Assembly: GCA_964548225.1 (NCBI GenBank)
Contig: CAZJQP010000015.1
Location: 8,056 to 72,055, forward strand
Origin: CALMEH01 sp964548225
GTDB lineage: Bacteria > Acidobacteriota > Blastocatellia > Pyrinomonadales > Pyrinomonadaceae
Direction of reading: 5' to 3'
Length of the DNA: 64,000 bases
Under the pieces are notes generated by a model. The model was given only the letters and a program-made list of their open reading frames with translations. It searched no databases and had not been told where the DNA came from. The translations under genes were made by a program, and so were the position numbers. Below are positions 44,061 to 52,195 of the stretch, piece by piece. Within the stretch, counting starts at the first letter, position 1; each line of letters begins with the position of its first letter.

Positions 44061-44447
44061 ATGCAGGAACGTCAAAAATATTCTTCGGGCGCGAGGTGGG
44101 AAAAAATCGTCGGATATTCGCGGGCGGTGTGCGTCGGAACGCGGATTTACGTTACGGGAACAACGGCGACGGATGAAAATTCAAATATTGTCGGAGTCGG
44201 CGATGCTTACGCGCAGACGGTGCAGACGATAAAAAATATCGAAAAGGCTTTACAGGCTTTAGGCGCAAATCTTGAAAATGTTGTGCGGACGCGGATGTTT
44301 GTAACCGACATTTCGCGTTGGGAAGAATTTGGTAGAGCGCATGGCGAATTTTTTGGTGAGATTTTGCCCGCGACAACGATGGTTGAGGTTTCAAAATTGA
44401 TTGACCCGCAGATGTTAATCGAAATCGAAGCCGATGCGGAATTTTGA
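44061..44447 (+). CDS. RidA-family protein
   Basis: 128 residues. YjgF/RidA landmarks: VCVGTRIYVTGTTATDENS, QTVQTIKNIEKALQALGANLENVVRTRMFVTDI and the C-terminal MLIEIEADAEF. RidA-type enzymes hydrolyse reactive enamine/imine intermediates; related proteins serve pyrimidine breakdown in the Rut pathway. It overlaps the zeta-toxin-like gene by 4 nt. Confidence 0.9.
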   Translation: MQERQKYSSGARWEKIVGYSRAVCVGTRIYVTGTTATDENSNIVGVGDAYAQTVQTIKNIEKALQALGANLENVVRTRMFVTDISRWEEFGRAHGEFFGEILPATTMVEVSKLIDPQMLIEIEADAEF

Positions 44448-45037
44448 AAACAGTTTTGAGTGAAAATCCTAAAATCATTGTCATTGCGGGATGCAACGGC
44501 GCGGGAAAATCTACGATTGCGCCGCATCTTTTGCGTGATGCTTTTGGGTTAAAGGATTTTGTCAATGCTGACATTATCGCACAAGGTTTGTCGGCTTTTT
44601 CGCCCGAATCAGTTTCGTTTGAAGCGGGCAGATTGATGTTGAAACGTCTGCGGGATTTGGCAAAAAAACGCAAATCTTTTTCGTTTGAAACGACTTTGGC
44701 AACTCGTTTTTATGCAAATTGGTTGGCTGAATTAAAAACGAAAGGTTTTGAATTTCATCTCGTATTTCTTTGGCTTGAAACTCCTGAACTCGCCCTTGAT
44801 CGAGTGCAAATTCGAGTCAAACAAGGCGGACATAATATTCCCGAAGACGTGGTTTATCGCCGATATTTTAAGGGTGTGCGAAATTTTTTCGCGCTTTGCA
44901 AACCACTTGCCAATAGTTGGACGATTTACGATAACAGCAACTTTGGGAATCCGAAAATTATTGCCGAAGGAAACCGAAATGGTGATAAAATATTTAATCA
45001 AAAGATTTGGGAGAAATTATGCAAACTAGTGGAATAA
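44444..45037 (+). CDS. Zeta-toxin-like P-loop kinase
   Basis: 197 residues. Walker A motif AGCNGAGKST with Lys22, followed by DFVNADIIAQGLS, RKSFSFETTLA and DRVQIRVKQGGHNIPEDVVYRRYFKGVRNF, as in zeta toxin/UDP-GlcNAc kinase-like proteins. A zeta toxin would poison wall synthesis; many chromosomal members are uncharacterised. A 50-residue gene overlaps its 3' end. Confidence 0.8.
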   Translation: MKTVLSENPKIIVIAGCNGAGKSTIAPHLLRDAFGLKDFVNADIIAQGLSAFSPESVSFEAGRLMLKRLRDLAKKRKSFSFETTLATRFYANWLAELKTKGFEFHLVFLWLETPELALDRVQIRVKQGGHNIPEDVVYRRYFKGVRNFFALCKPLANSWTIYDNSNFGNPKIIAEGNRNGDKIFNQKIWEKLCKLVE

Positions 45038-45171
45038 AAATTGATTTAAATTCAAAACATCTGCTTTTTGATGAAAGTGAAAAGATTGAAAAAGTAATCA
45101 AATTCGCTGTCAAACAAGCCGTTGTCAAAATTGAGAAAAAACCGAAAGTATCGAAAAAATTAACCAAATAA
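45019..45171 (+). CDS. Small basic protein overlapping the zeta-like gene
   Basis: 50 residues (MQTSGIKIDLNSKHLLFDES...KKPKVSKKLTK). Overlaps the kinase gene by 19 nt, has a plausible start, GGGAGA 6 nt upstream, and ends 4 nt before preT. Could be the antitoxin partner of the zeta-like protein, or chance; no family recognised. Confidence 0.5.
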   Translation: MQTSGIKIDLNSKHLLFDESEKIEKVIKFAVKQAVVKIEKKPKVSKKLTK

Positions 45172-45175
45172 AATT

Positions 45176-46561
45176 ATGCCTGAAATCGAACTCAAACAAA
45201 TCGAACAAAACTTTGCGGAAATTCATCCGTTGATGTCGCAATCGGAAGCGTTGCAAGAGGCGAATCGGTGTCTTTATTGCTTTGACGCGCCTTGCACGCG
45301 GGCTTGTCCGACGCATATTGACGTTCCGGCTTTTATCAAAAAAATTGCTTCGGGCAATCTTGTCGGTTCGGCGAAGGTGATTTTTGATGCGAATCCGATT
45401 GGTTCGTCGTGCGCGAAAGTTTGTCCCGTTGAAGTTTTGTGCGAAGGCGCGTGTGTCGAAAAAACTCTCGTCAAAAAGCCGATTGAAATTGGTCGTCTGC
45501 AAAGATACGCGACCGAACACGCACTTTTGACGGACAAAAATTTGTTTGAAAAAGGCGCGTCGAACGGCAAATCTGTCGGAATTATCGGTTCGGGTCCGGC
45601 AGGTTTGAGCGCGGCAACTTATTTAACGCGTTTGGGTTACGACGTTACCGTGTATGAGAAACGCGAGTTTGCGGGCGGACTCGATACTTACGGAATGGCG
45701 GAATACAAAATGACGCGCGGCGATTCTTTAGCGGAAGTTCGCCAAGTCGAAAAACTCGGCGTGAAGTTTGAATTAAACACGGAAATCGCTGTTATGAAAA
45801 ATCCGCCCGCGCTCGGCGGTGAGCAAGCGGCACAGCTCGTAAAAATCGAAGACGGTGCAGACATTTTGGGCAAACACGACGCGGTTTTTCTCGCCGTCGG
45901 GCTTGGCAAAACCAACAAATTAAACATCGCGGGCGAAAATTTGGACGGCGTGATTGACGCTTTGCATTTTATCGAACAGGTCAAAACGCGCGATTGGCAA
46001 AGTGTTAATTTAGGCAAATCGGTCGCCGTCATCGGCGCGGGAAACACGGCGATTGATGCCGTTACACAAGCGAAAAGATTGGGCGCGGAACGGGCGATTT
46101 TGGTTTATCGGCGCACCGAAAAAGACGCGCCGGCTTACGATTACGAACTCGAATTGGCAAAAGCCGACGCGATAGAATTTGCTTGGGAAAGCACGCCGAT
46201 TGAAATCTTGGGCAACGGCAAAGTTTCCGCTCTGAAATGCCGAAAAGCAGACGGAAGCGAATTTGAAATCGCTTGCGATATGGTCATTCTCGCTATCGGA
46301 CAAATGAAACAAGCCGGATTTTTCCAAAGCATCGGCATCGAAACCGACGAAAAAGGTCGCGTTGTCGTGAGCGAAAATATGCAAACCTCAAACCCGAAAA
46401 TCTTCGCCGGCGGCGATTGCGTCAACGGCGGTGCGGAAGCCGTTGATGCCGCGCAAATGGGCAAAAAAGCGGCGATTGGAATTCACGAAAGTCTGTTCGG
46501 CGAAAAAGTAAATTTTGCGGGAGCAAAGGTTAAAGAAATCGAAAAAACTGCCGCGCATTAA
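45176..46561 (+). CDS. preT: NAD(P)-dependent dihydropyrimidine dehydrogenase subunit PreT
   Basis: 461 residues, glutamate-synthase-small-subunit type. N-terminal iron-sulfur helical domain with CLYCFDAPCTRACPTHIDVP and SCAKVCPVEVLCEGACV (about 37-95). FAD motif SVGIIGSGPAGLSAATYLTRLG (about 133) and NAD(P) motif VAVIGAGNTAIDAVTQAKRLG (about 283). It passes electrons from NAD(P)H to PreA for reduction of uracil and thymine. Normally adjacent to preA; here they are almost 4 kb apart because of inserted modules. Confidence 0.92.
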   Translation: MPEIELKQIEQNFAEIHPLMSQSEALQEANRCLYCFDAPCTRACPTHIDVPAFIKKIASGNLVGSAKVIFDANPIGSSCAKVCPVEVLCEGACVEKTLVKKPIEIGRLQRYATEHALLTDKNLFEKGASNGKSVGIIGSGPAGLSAATYLTRLGYDVTVYEKREFAGGLDTYGMAEYKMTRGDSLAEVRQVEKLGVKFELNTEIAVMKNPPALGGEQAAQLVKIEDGADILGKHDAVFLAVGLGKTNKLNIAGENLDGVIDALHFIEQVKTRDWQSVNLGKSVAVIGAGNTAIDAVTQAKRLGAERAILVYRRTEKDAPAYDYELELAKADAIEFAWESTPIEILGNGKVSALKCRKADGSEFEIACDMVILAIGQMKQAGFFQSIGIETDEKGRVVVSENMQTSNPKIFAGGDCVNGGAEAVDAAQMGKKAAIGIHESLFGEKVNFAGAKVKEIEKTAAH

Positions 46562-46564
46562 GCA

Positions 46565-46608
46565 ACAGGCAGAAACCCGCGCGTCAGCAAGGGTGTTTAT
46601 TTGCAAAC
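46565..46608. repeat. Dispersed-looking GC-rich element between convergent genes
   Basis: Short segment CCCGCGCGTCAGCAAGGGTG unlike the local AT-rich composition. It looks like a fragment of a dispersed repeat of the genome. No structure strong enough for a terminator call. Confidence 0.35.
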
Positions 46609-47115
46609 TTAAAAATCAATCTGCCGCCGAAAAACGAGAGCATTTTCGGTCGGATTTTGGTAATAATTTTTTCTCTCGAATTGAAATTCAAAGCCGTTTT
46701 TTTGATAAAAAGCAATGGCTTTAGCGTTTGATTCGCGGACTTCGAGCCAGATTTCTTTGATATTTTTTTGTTCAAGTTCGCAAACGATTTCGTCAAAAAC
46801 TATTTGCCCGAAGCCTTGCTTTTGAAATGGTTCAAGGATGGCGATATTGAGAATTTCCGACGAGTCAAACAAATCATTTGAACTGCCGAACAAAAGCCTG
46901 AGAAGCGCAAACCCGACGATTTTCCCGTCTGCATTTTGTGCGATTTTGAAAACCGAATCGGTTCTTTCGAGTTCGTTCAAATAATCGTTTTTCGACCAAA
47001 TGCTCAAACCCGTTTCGGCTTGAATTTGTAAAATCTCGTCGGTGTATTTTGCATCGAAATCAATGATTGCGACATTTTGAGTTTGACCTGAAATTTTAGC
47101 CGAAGAATTTTTCAT
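46609..47115 (-). CDS. RimI-like GNAT acetyltransferase
   Basis: 168 residues. GNAT motifs: ILNIAILEPFQKQGFGQIVFDEIV (acetyl-CoA loop QKQGFG), IWLEVRESNAKAIAFYQKNGFEFQFERKNYY. This is closest to the RimI branch, which acetylates the N-terminus of ribosomal protein S18. The 18 N-terminal residues look like an extension. Only minus-strand gene in the pyrimidine region. Confidence 0.82.
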   Translation of the reverse strand: MKNSSAKISGQTQNVAIIDFDAKYTDEILQIQAETGLSIWSKNDYLNELERTDSVFKIAQNADGKIVGFALLRLLFGSSNDLFDSSEILNIAILEPFQKQGFGQIVFDEIVCELEQKNIKEIWLEVRESNAKAIAFYQKNGFEFQFERKNYYQNPTENALVFRRQIDF

Positions 47116-47219
47116 AAAACGGTCGGATTAACATCCATTATATTGCAGATTTAAAGTTGGTGATATTTGAATTGCAACAAAGTATCTTGATTTGTATAGA
47201 TATGTCGGTATAATTGAAA

Positions 47220-47495
47220 ATGGAATTTGAATGGGACAAGGAAAAAGCGAAAGCGAATTTCAAAAAACACGGCGTAAGTTTTGAAGAAGCGGCTCTTGCC
47301 TTTTATGACGAAAATGCCGTAGAGCTTTTCGATGAACTGAATTCTGATTCGGAAATTCGCTTTCAAATTATCGGCATTTCAAACACAAGGCTTTTGTTTG
47401 TTTCATACACGGAAAGAAAAGAAAAAATTCGCATCATTTCCGCGAGAAACGCAAACGCCAAGCATATTAAGATTTACAATGAGCAAAACAGCTAA
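47220..47495 (+). CDS. brnT: BrnT-like toxin
   Basis: 91 residues from ATG 47220. BrnT pattern: FEWDKEKAKANFKKHGVSFEEAALAFYDE and RIISARNANAKHIKIYNEQ, an RNase related to RelE. It inhibits growth by cutting RNA unless bound by BrnA. The antitoxin gene overlaps its end by 17 nt. Confidence 0.88.
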   Translation: MEFEWDKEKAKANFKKHGVSFEEAALAFYDENAVELFDELNSDSEIRFQIIGISNTRLLFVSYTERKEKIRIISARNANAKHIKIYNEQNS

Positions 47496-47847
47496 AAATT
47501 TAACTTTTACCGTAACCGAAGAAGACTACCACGCAGAATTGACACAAGGTTTAACTAAAGACGAGATAATGAAGCCTGGCACATACAAAGTTCGCCGTTC
47601 GCCTTGGGCGGAAAAGCTCAAAAAAGCCAAGCGCGTCAAAGTTTCGATTTATCTGGAAGACGACATTTTGCAATACTTCCGCAAACGAGCCGAAGAGCCG
47701 AACGCCGCGCCGTATCAAACACAAATCAACAACGAACTGCGCCGTATTATGGAAAACGATTCGCGCGAAGTTCATAGCATTGAAAGCGATATTTTGAACA
47801 ACGAGGAATTTTTGCGGGCTTTGAAAGAAAAACTGGAAATGGTTTAG
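47479..47847 (+). CDS. brnA: BrnA-like antitoxin
   Basis: 122 residues from ATG 47479, overlapping brnT. C-terminal ribbon-helix-helix DNA-binding part (KRVKVSIYLEDDILQYFRKRAEEPNAAPYQTQINNELRRIM, split here across strand and helices) represses the pair and binds the toxin. Longer than usual because of an N-terminal extension. Confidence 0.82.
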   Translation: MSKTAKNLTFTVTEEDYHAELTQGLTKDEIMKPGTYKVRRSPWAEKLKKAKRVKVSIYLEDDILQYFRKRAEEPNAAPYQTQINNELRRIMENDSREVHSIESDILNNEEFLRALKEKLEMV

Positions 47848-47852
47848 ATGAA

Positions 47853-48455
47853 ATGATGAACGATTACGAATACTTAATAAAACAACTTGATTTGTTAATT
47901 GGTTTTTTAGATGTTTCAAAACGAGAGGTGTTCGACCAAATTCAGAATCATGATTCATTTAACATTGGAGTTACGGTTGGTTCCCTTTATGAAAATAGTT
48001 ACGAAAACTATTCAACACATATTTGTAATGGAACAGTTCTGTTATGAGCTTCTCATTTTGAAGATTTTTTAGGTAAATGTATCAAACAAATATTGATATA
48101 CAATCCAAGTCTAAATAAACATAAGATTGACTATTGTGCATTTAACGACAATAACCATAACTTAGTTAATTTTCTTGCAGAATCTCAAATAAGGAAAATG
48201 AAAGTTTCAGAAATGTTGAGTTTTGCAAAGAAAAATGTGCCAACTATCACTGAACAAATGCACAGAAATATGGATAACTTGAGAATTTTGAGAAATTGCT
48301 TAATTCATAATAACGGCGTTGCTGATGAGAGCTTAGGCTTTATGAATTTGCAAAAAGGACAGAATATCATTTTGAGTTCAGGGCAATTAAATGGTTATGG
48401 ACTAGCGATTCGAGAATATGTTAGGACTCTTTGGGATCATATCGAAAAATTGTAA
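47853..48455 (+). pseudogene. HEPN-like gene interrupted by an in-frame TGA
   Basis: The frame from ATG 47853 runs 201 codons but has a TGA at 48045-48047 (codon 65). On both sides the same frame is coding-like: ...HICNGTVLL, stop, ASHFEDFLGKCIKQILIYNPSLNKHKIDYC. Near the C-terminus, RNMDNLRILRNCLIHNNG contains the Rx4-6H signature (RNCLIH) of HEPN RNase domains found in defence and toxin-antitoxin systems. AT-rich. A single substitution explains the break; sequencing error or recoding is possible. It ends 6 nt before the first preA 5' copy. Confidence 0.75.
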
Positions 48456-48507
48456 AAAACTATGGCAGATTTAAGTGTAAATTTCGCGGGCATCAAATCG
48501 CCGAATC
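48455..48507 (+). pseudogene. First extra copy of the preA 5' end
   Basis: Starting 7 nt before ATG 48462, about 53 nt match the preA start at 50439 with two mismatches, then similarity stops and a short frame ends at TAA 48514-48516. It directly follows the stop of the HEPN-like gene and directly precedes the ribosome site of the next accessory gene. Confidence 0.92.
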
Positions 48508-48532
48508 TCGACAAATAAAAGGAGTTAGAGCA

Positions 48533-49126
48533 ATGGGTTACAGCAAATTCAAAAAACTTCAGAGTGTGGTTGAAAAATTCAATTTAGACGCAATCTCAGT
48601 TCGTTTATTTGATGAAATTGAAAAGATTGAACCGAGTGAATGGTTGAATGAAGCCTTACGGCGTGGCGAAGTTGCTTTGCACACTAACGAAAAAGCAAAG
48701 GCGGAACGCATCATTTCTCCGATTCTATTAGAAGTATTTGAATCTTATAAAGATAAAATCAGCTTTTATTCGGGCGAGCAAATTAATGTTAATCCAAAAG
48801 ATAATCTTTCAGGTGAGTGCGATTTCTTTTTTGCCCTACATCCGCCAAAACCGTTTATTGATGCTCCAATTATCTCACTCACGGAAGCCAAAGATGAAGA
48901 TATGGAATGGGGAATTGCCCAATGTGCCGCCCAAATGCTTGGAGCTAAACTCTATAACGAAGGTCGAAATAAAAACGTGCCTTTTATTTACGGCTGTTCG
49001 ACCGACGGTTTTTCTTGGCAATTTCTAAAACTTGAAAATGATATTTACGATGTTGATAACAAAATCTATACCGATTTACGAGAGATTTTGGGCGTTTGGC
49101 ATCACATTATCAATCTCTATTTATAA
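48533..49126 (+). CDS. PD-(D/E)xK-like protein of unknown function
   Basis: 197 residues from ATG 48533, with GGAG 11 nt upstream. Segments AERIISPILLEVFES, SGECDFFFAL and ISLTEAKDEDMEWGIAQCAAQMLGA give the acidic D...ExK pattern of PD-(D/E)xK nucleases. No specificity domain. It lies between two preA 5' copies, so it is an inserted module. Confidence 0.7.
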   Translation: MGYSKFKKLQSVVEKFNLDAISVRLFDEIEKIEPSEWLNEALRRGEVALHTNEKAKAERIISPILLEVFESYKDKISFYSGEQINVNPKDNLSGECDFFFALHPPKPFIDAPIISLTEAKDEDMEWGIAQCAAQMLGAKLYNEGRNKNVPFIYGCSTDGFSWQFLKLENDIYDVDNKIYTDLREILGVWHHIINLYL

Positions 49127-49228
49127 AAACTATGGCAGATTTAAGTGTAAATTTCGCAGGAATTAAATCGCCGAATCCGTTTTGGCTGGCTCTGAGACTG
49201 AAAAAGTTTGGCACGAGTTGATAAAGGT
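49126..49228 (+). pseudogene. Second extra copy of the preA 5' end
   Basis: From 49126 to 49190, 65 nt match the real preA start (50433-50497) with a single difference. Then similarity is lost, but about 49205-49223 the sequence TGGCACGAG...ATAAAG recalls an internal preA segment near 50778, suggesting this copy was once longer and suffered a deletion. The accessory gene before it ends in a TAA that is fused to the repeat. Confidence 0.9.
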
Positions 49229-49244
49229 AATAAAATAAATCATT

Positions 49245-49490
49245 ATGACCACAAAAACTATTGACGAATCGCCCGTTTGGAAACAATTTGAAACCGAAGC
49301 CAAAAAGCGTCGGCGCAATCCGGTCAGGCTCGCCCTTGATTTGCTCAAGGAGCAGATAGAGATTTGGGAAGATGAAGCATTAGACCGCGAAATCAGCCGT
49401 GAGGCGCAAAAAAGCGGCTATACGGAAGATGATGCCGTTGAATTGGTAAGACAATATCGGCGAGAGAAAAAAGAGCGTGCCAACCCGTAA
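49245..49490 (+). CDS. Antitoxin of a PIN-type toxin-antitoxin pair
   Basis: 81 residues, helical and charged (VWKQFETEAKKRRRNPVRLALDLLKEQIEIWEDEAL). Size, charge and a 14-nt overlap with the following PIN gene support the antitoxin role. No clear DNA-binding domain. Confidence 0.72.
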   Translation: MTTKTIDESPVWKQFETEAKKRRRNPVRLALDLLKEQIEIWEDEALDREISREAQKSGYTEDDAVELVRQYRREKKERANP

Positions 49491-49923
49491 AGAACGAATC
49501 GCGGTTGTTTTTGATACAAATATTGTCATCGGAAATTATTTGGGCAAAAATCCGAAGTCGGCAATTAGAAAAATTTTTGCTTTATGGCGGGTTCAGAGAA
49601 GACTGCAACTGATTGTCAGCAACGAAACGGTTGCCGAATATCTGGAAATTTTAGAGCGTTTGAATGTTCCGCCGAAAAGAATCAATACGTTTTCAGAGCG
49701 AATCGAAAAACGACTGACGGTTACAAAAGTTTCGCTCGGCAAAATTCCCACCGAAAGCCGCGATGTGGACGACAATTTGATTTTGGCGACCGCGCTCGTC
49801 GGCAAAGCGGATTTTTTGATAACCAACGACAAAGACCTTTTGGACATTTCCGCAAGCGACAAAAAGAAATTCAAGTTTCGGATTGTTTCGCCGATTGAGT
49901 TTTTGAAGGCGATTGGTGAATGA
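49477..49923 (+). CDS. PIN-domain toxin (COG1569-like)
   Basis: 148 residues starting with GTG 49477. PIN acidic residues: AVVFDTNIVIGN, SNETVAEYLEI, SRDVDDNLILATALVG and ADFLITNDKDLLD. Putative RNase toxin. Coupled to the antitoxin by overlap. Confidence 0.85.
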   Translation: MPTRKERIAVVFDTNIVIGNYLGKNPKSAIRKIFALWRVQRRLQLIVSNETVAEYLEILERLNVPPKRINTFSERIEKRLTVTKVSLGKIPTESRDVDDNLILATALVGKADFLITNDKDLLDISASDKKKFKFRIVSPIEFLKAIGE

Positions 49924-49929
49924 AAAGAG

Positions 49930-50409
49930 ATGAAATCGTCAACTATTCTTTACAAAAAACATTACGAGATTTTCGCCGACTATCATCAATTTTATTTGAT
50001 GGATGCAGAAGAAAATCCATTTATGCCGGAAGATTGGAATGACGAAGATGTTCAGCGAAGAATTAAGGCTGAAAAACATATTGTCGTTATTCAACCCGAA
50101 AGAAATATGATTGTTTCGGTTGATTTGGAAATTGTGAGTTCTGCGCCAAAAGAAAATTTTGAAAATTGGGATCATATCGCGGAAGCGAGTTTAGATTTGC
50201 CGTCTGGAAAACTTCAAATAGAAGAATGTTGCGGTGAAACAAAAGACATTTTGAAGTTATTTTCAGGTTCATACCGAATCAGAGCGTTTTTTGGAAATCT
50301 AAATACGCTGAGTTTTGACGGACTCGAAGGCGATGACCATTACAAAATAGTTATGTGGCAAGCACCGTTTGAAGATGTTAAAGTCCTGAAACAATATAAA
50401 GATGGTTAA
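49930..50409 (+). CDS. Unknown small cytoplasmic protein (immunity-like)
   Basis: 159 residues, beta-rich (FADYHQFYLMDAEENPFMPEDW; HIVVIQPERNMIVSVDLEIV; GSYRIRAFFGNLNTLSFDGLEGDDHYKIVMWQ). Such small acidic proteins often act as immunity or antitoxin-like factors; no family name assigned. It is the last gene before preA. Confidence 0.6.
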   Translation: MKSSTILYKKHYEIFADYHQFYLMDAEENPFMPEDWNDEDVQRRIKAEKHIVVIQPERNMIVSVDLEIVSSAPKENFENWDHIAEASLDLPSGKLQIEECCGETKDILKLFSGSYRIRAFFGNLNTLSFDGLEGDDHYKIVMWQAPFEDVKVLKQYKDG

Positions 50410-50438
50410 GATTTTGAATAATTTTTACGAGTAAAACT

Positions 50439-51674
50439 ATGGCAGATTTAAGTGTAAATTTCGCGGGAATTAAATCGCCGAATCCGTTTTGGCTGGCATC
50501 TGCGCCGCCGACGAATATGGGTTCGATGATTGAGCGGGCGTTTGACGCTGGTTGGGGCGGTGCGGTTTGGAAGACTTTGGGCGAGCCGATTACGAATGTT
50601 TCGTCGCGGCTGGCTTCGATTGACCAAGGTGCGCTCAAGATGATTGGTTTGAATAATATCGAACTGATTACGGATAGACCTTTGGAGGTGAATCTGAAAG
50701 AGGTTTATGAGTGTAAGAAAAAATATCCGAATAATGCGGTGATTGTTTCTTTGATGGTCGAATCGAAGCGCGAGGCGTGGCACGAGATTGTGAAGCGTTC
50801 GCAAGACACGGGTTGCGACGGGTTTGAACTAAATTTCGGCTGTCCGCACGGAATGTCTGAGCGCGGAATGGGGTCGGCGATGGGACAAGTTCCCGAATAT
50901 ACTTGTATGGTTACGGAATGGGTGAAGGAAGTTTCGGAATTGCCCGTCATCGTTAAATTAACGCCGAATGTCGCGCACATTGTTCCGCCGGGACGTGCGG
51001 CGCAGAAAGGCGGCGCGGACGCGGTTTCGTTGATAAATACGATAAATTCCGTGATGGGCGTGGACATTGACACGATGATTCCGTATCCGAATGTCAACGG
51101 AATGGCGGCGCACGGCGGTTATTGCGGAACTGCGGTGAAACCGATTGCGCTGAATATGGTTTCGGAGCTTGCGCGTGATGCGGAATTCAACATTCCGATT
51201 TCGGGCATCGGCGGCATCAATACTTGGCGCGATGCGGTTGAATTTATGCTTCTCGGCGCGGGAAATGTGCAAGTTTGCACTGCCGTAATGCACTACGGCT
51301 ATCGAATCGTTGAAGATATGATTGACGGTTTGAACAATTATCTCGACGAAAAAGGTTTTGCGTCGGTTAATGATATTGTCGGTTTAAGCACGAATCGCGT
51401 TACCGATTGGGGACATCTCGATTTAAATTACAAAGTCGTGGCGCGTGTCAATAACGAGCATTGTATCAAATGCAATCTCTGTTACGTCGCCTGCGAAGAC
51501 GGAGCGCATCAATGTTTTCATTTCGACGAAAACAAATATCCATACGTTGATGAGGCAGAATGCGTCGGTTGTAATCTTTGCGCTCTGGTTTGTCCGAGTC
51601 CGGGCGCGATTTCGATGGTTAGATTGGACGACGGAAGTAATCCGCAAAGTTGGAAACAGAGAACAAATACATAG
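50439..51674 (+). CDS. preA: NAD-dependent dihydropyrimidine dehydrogenase subunit PreA
   Basis: 411 residues. FMN-binding TIM barrel: LSVNFAGIKSPNPFWLASAPPTNMG at the N-terminus, FELNFGCPHGMSERGMGSAMGQ near residue 130, GIGGINTWRDAVEFMLLGAGNVQVCTAVM. C-terminal ferredoxin domain with two 4Fe-4S motifs: CIKCNLCYVAC and CVGCNLCALVCP (about 342 and 376). Together with PreT it reduces uracil and thymine to the 5,6-dihydro forms. Two extra copies of its first 50-65 nt precede it. Confidence 0.95.
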   Translation: MADLSVNFAGIKSPNPFWLASAPPTNMGSMIERAFDAGWGGAVWKTLGEPITNVSSRLASIDQGALKMIGLNNIELITDRPLEVNLKEVYECKKKYPNNAVIVSLMVESKREAWHEIVKRSQDTGCDGFELNFGCPHGMSERGMGSAMGQVPEYTCMVTEWVKEVSELPVIVKLTPNVAHIVPPGRAAQKGGADAVSLINTINSVMGVDIDTMIPYPNVNGMAAHGGYCGTAVKPIALNMVSELARDAEFNIPISGIGGINTWRDAVEFMLLGAGNVQVCTAVMHYGYRIVEDMIDGLNNYLDEKGFASVNDIVGLSTNRVTDWGHLDLNYKVVARVNNEHCIKCNLCYVACEDGAHQCFHFDENKYPYVDEAECVGCNLCALVCPSPGAISMVRLDDGSNPQSWKQRTNT

Positions 51675-51696
51675 CCGTTCCTTCTTTGTCTGTTAA

Positions 51697-51800
51697 ATGA
51701 AGCCATTTAGCCGAAAAATAAAACCGATTATTCAAAGAATGAACACGATTATCCGCCGAATGAAGTGCTTCATTCGGCGGATGATTTTGATTATTTATTG
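51697..51800. repeat. 21-bp array 3 (degenerate)
   Basis: About four or five 21-bp units (ATTATTC... / ATTATCCG... / ATTCGGCGG...), giving a 7-residue period in the open frame. Units contain a palindromic CCGCCGAATGAAG/CTTCATTCGGCGG pair. It follows preA and is the shortest and most decayed of the arrays. Confidence 0.6.
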
Positions 51801-51881
51801 TCTAAACCTCAGCAGTTGTCGGTATTTGACGAACATTTGCGGTTTGGAGGGCTTTTTTCTCGGATTTAGTAAGTTTTTAAC

Positions 51882-51962
51882 CACGAATTAACACGAAAAT
51901 CCGCAAAATCAGCACAAAATAAGGCAAATTTCGTGTTGATTCGGCTGATTTTGTGGATTAAT
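51882..51962. repeat. Inverted repeat of CACGAA/AACACGAAAAT words
   Basis: Left part ACCACGAATTAACACG and its neighbours face CGTGTTGATTCGGCTG on the right across a short centre. It separates array 3 from array 4; the region 51963-52195 shows no gene. Confidence 0.6.
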
Positions 51963-52195
51963 TTAATAATTCACCTTACGCAGTTTTGGAATTTTAGCTT
52001 AGTTCACGAAAATTTCTGCGAATTTGTTAATCGAAAATATTTGCTTGCGATGCGTATTTTATTCTTTTTCCTGTTTCTTCTGTAAAATCTCGCCATTATT
52101 TGCGCGTTGTCGGGCGAAAAATGTCCTAAATCTTGCGAAAGTTCGTCAAATACTGATGTTTATTGAGGTATTTTCAATGTTCGGCAGTAAATTAA

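Noticed and set aside
48045..48047. Selenocysteine codon at the TGA of the HEPN-like gene
   Set aside because: No selenocysteine insertion structure or redox context is seen, and no selenocysteine machinery lies in the window.
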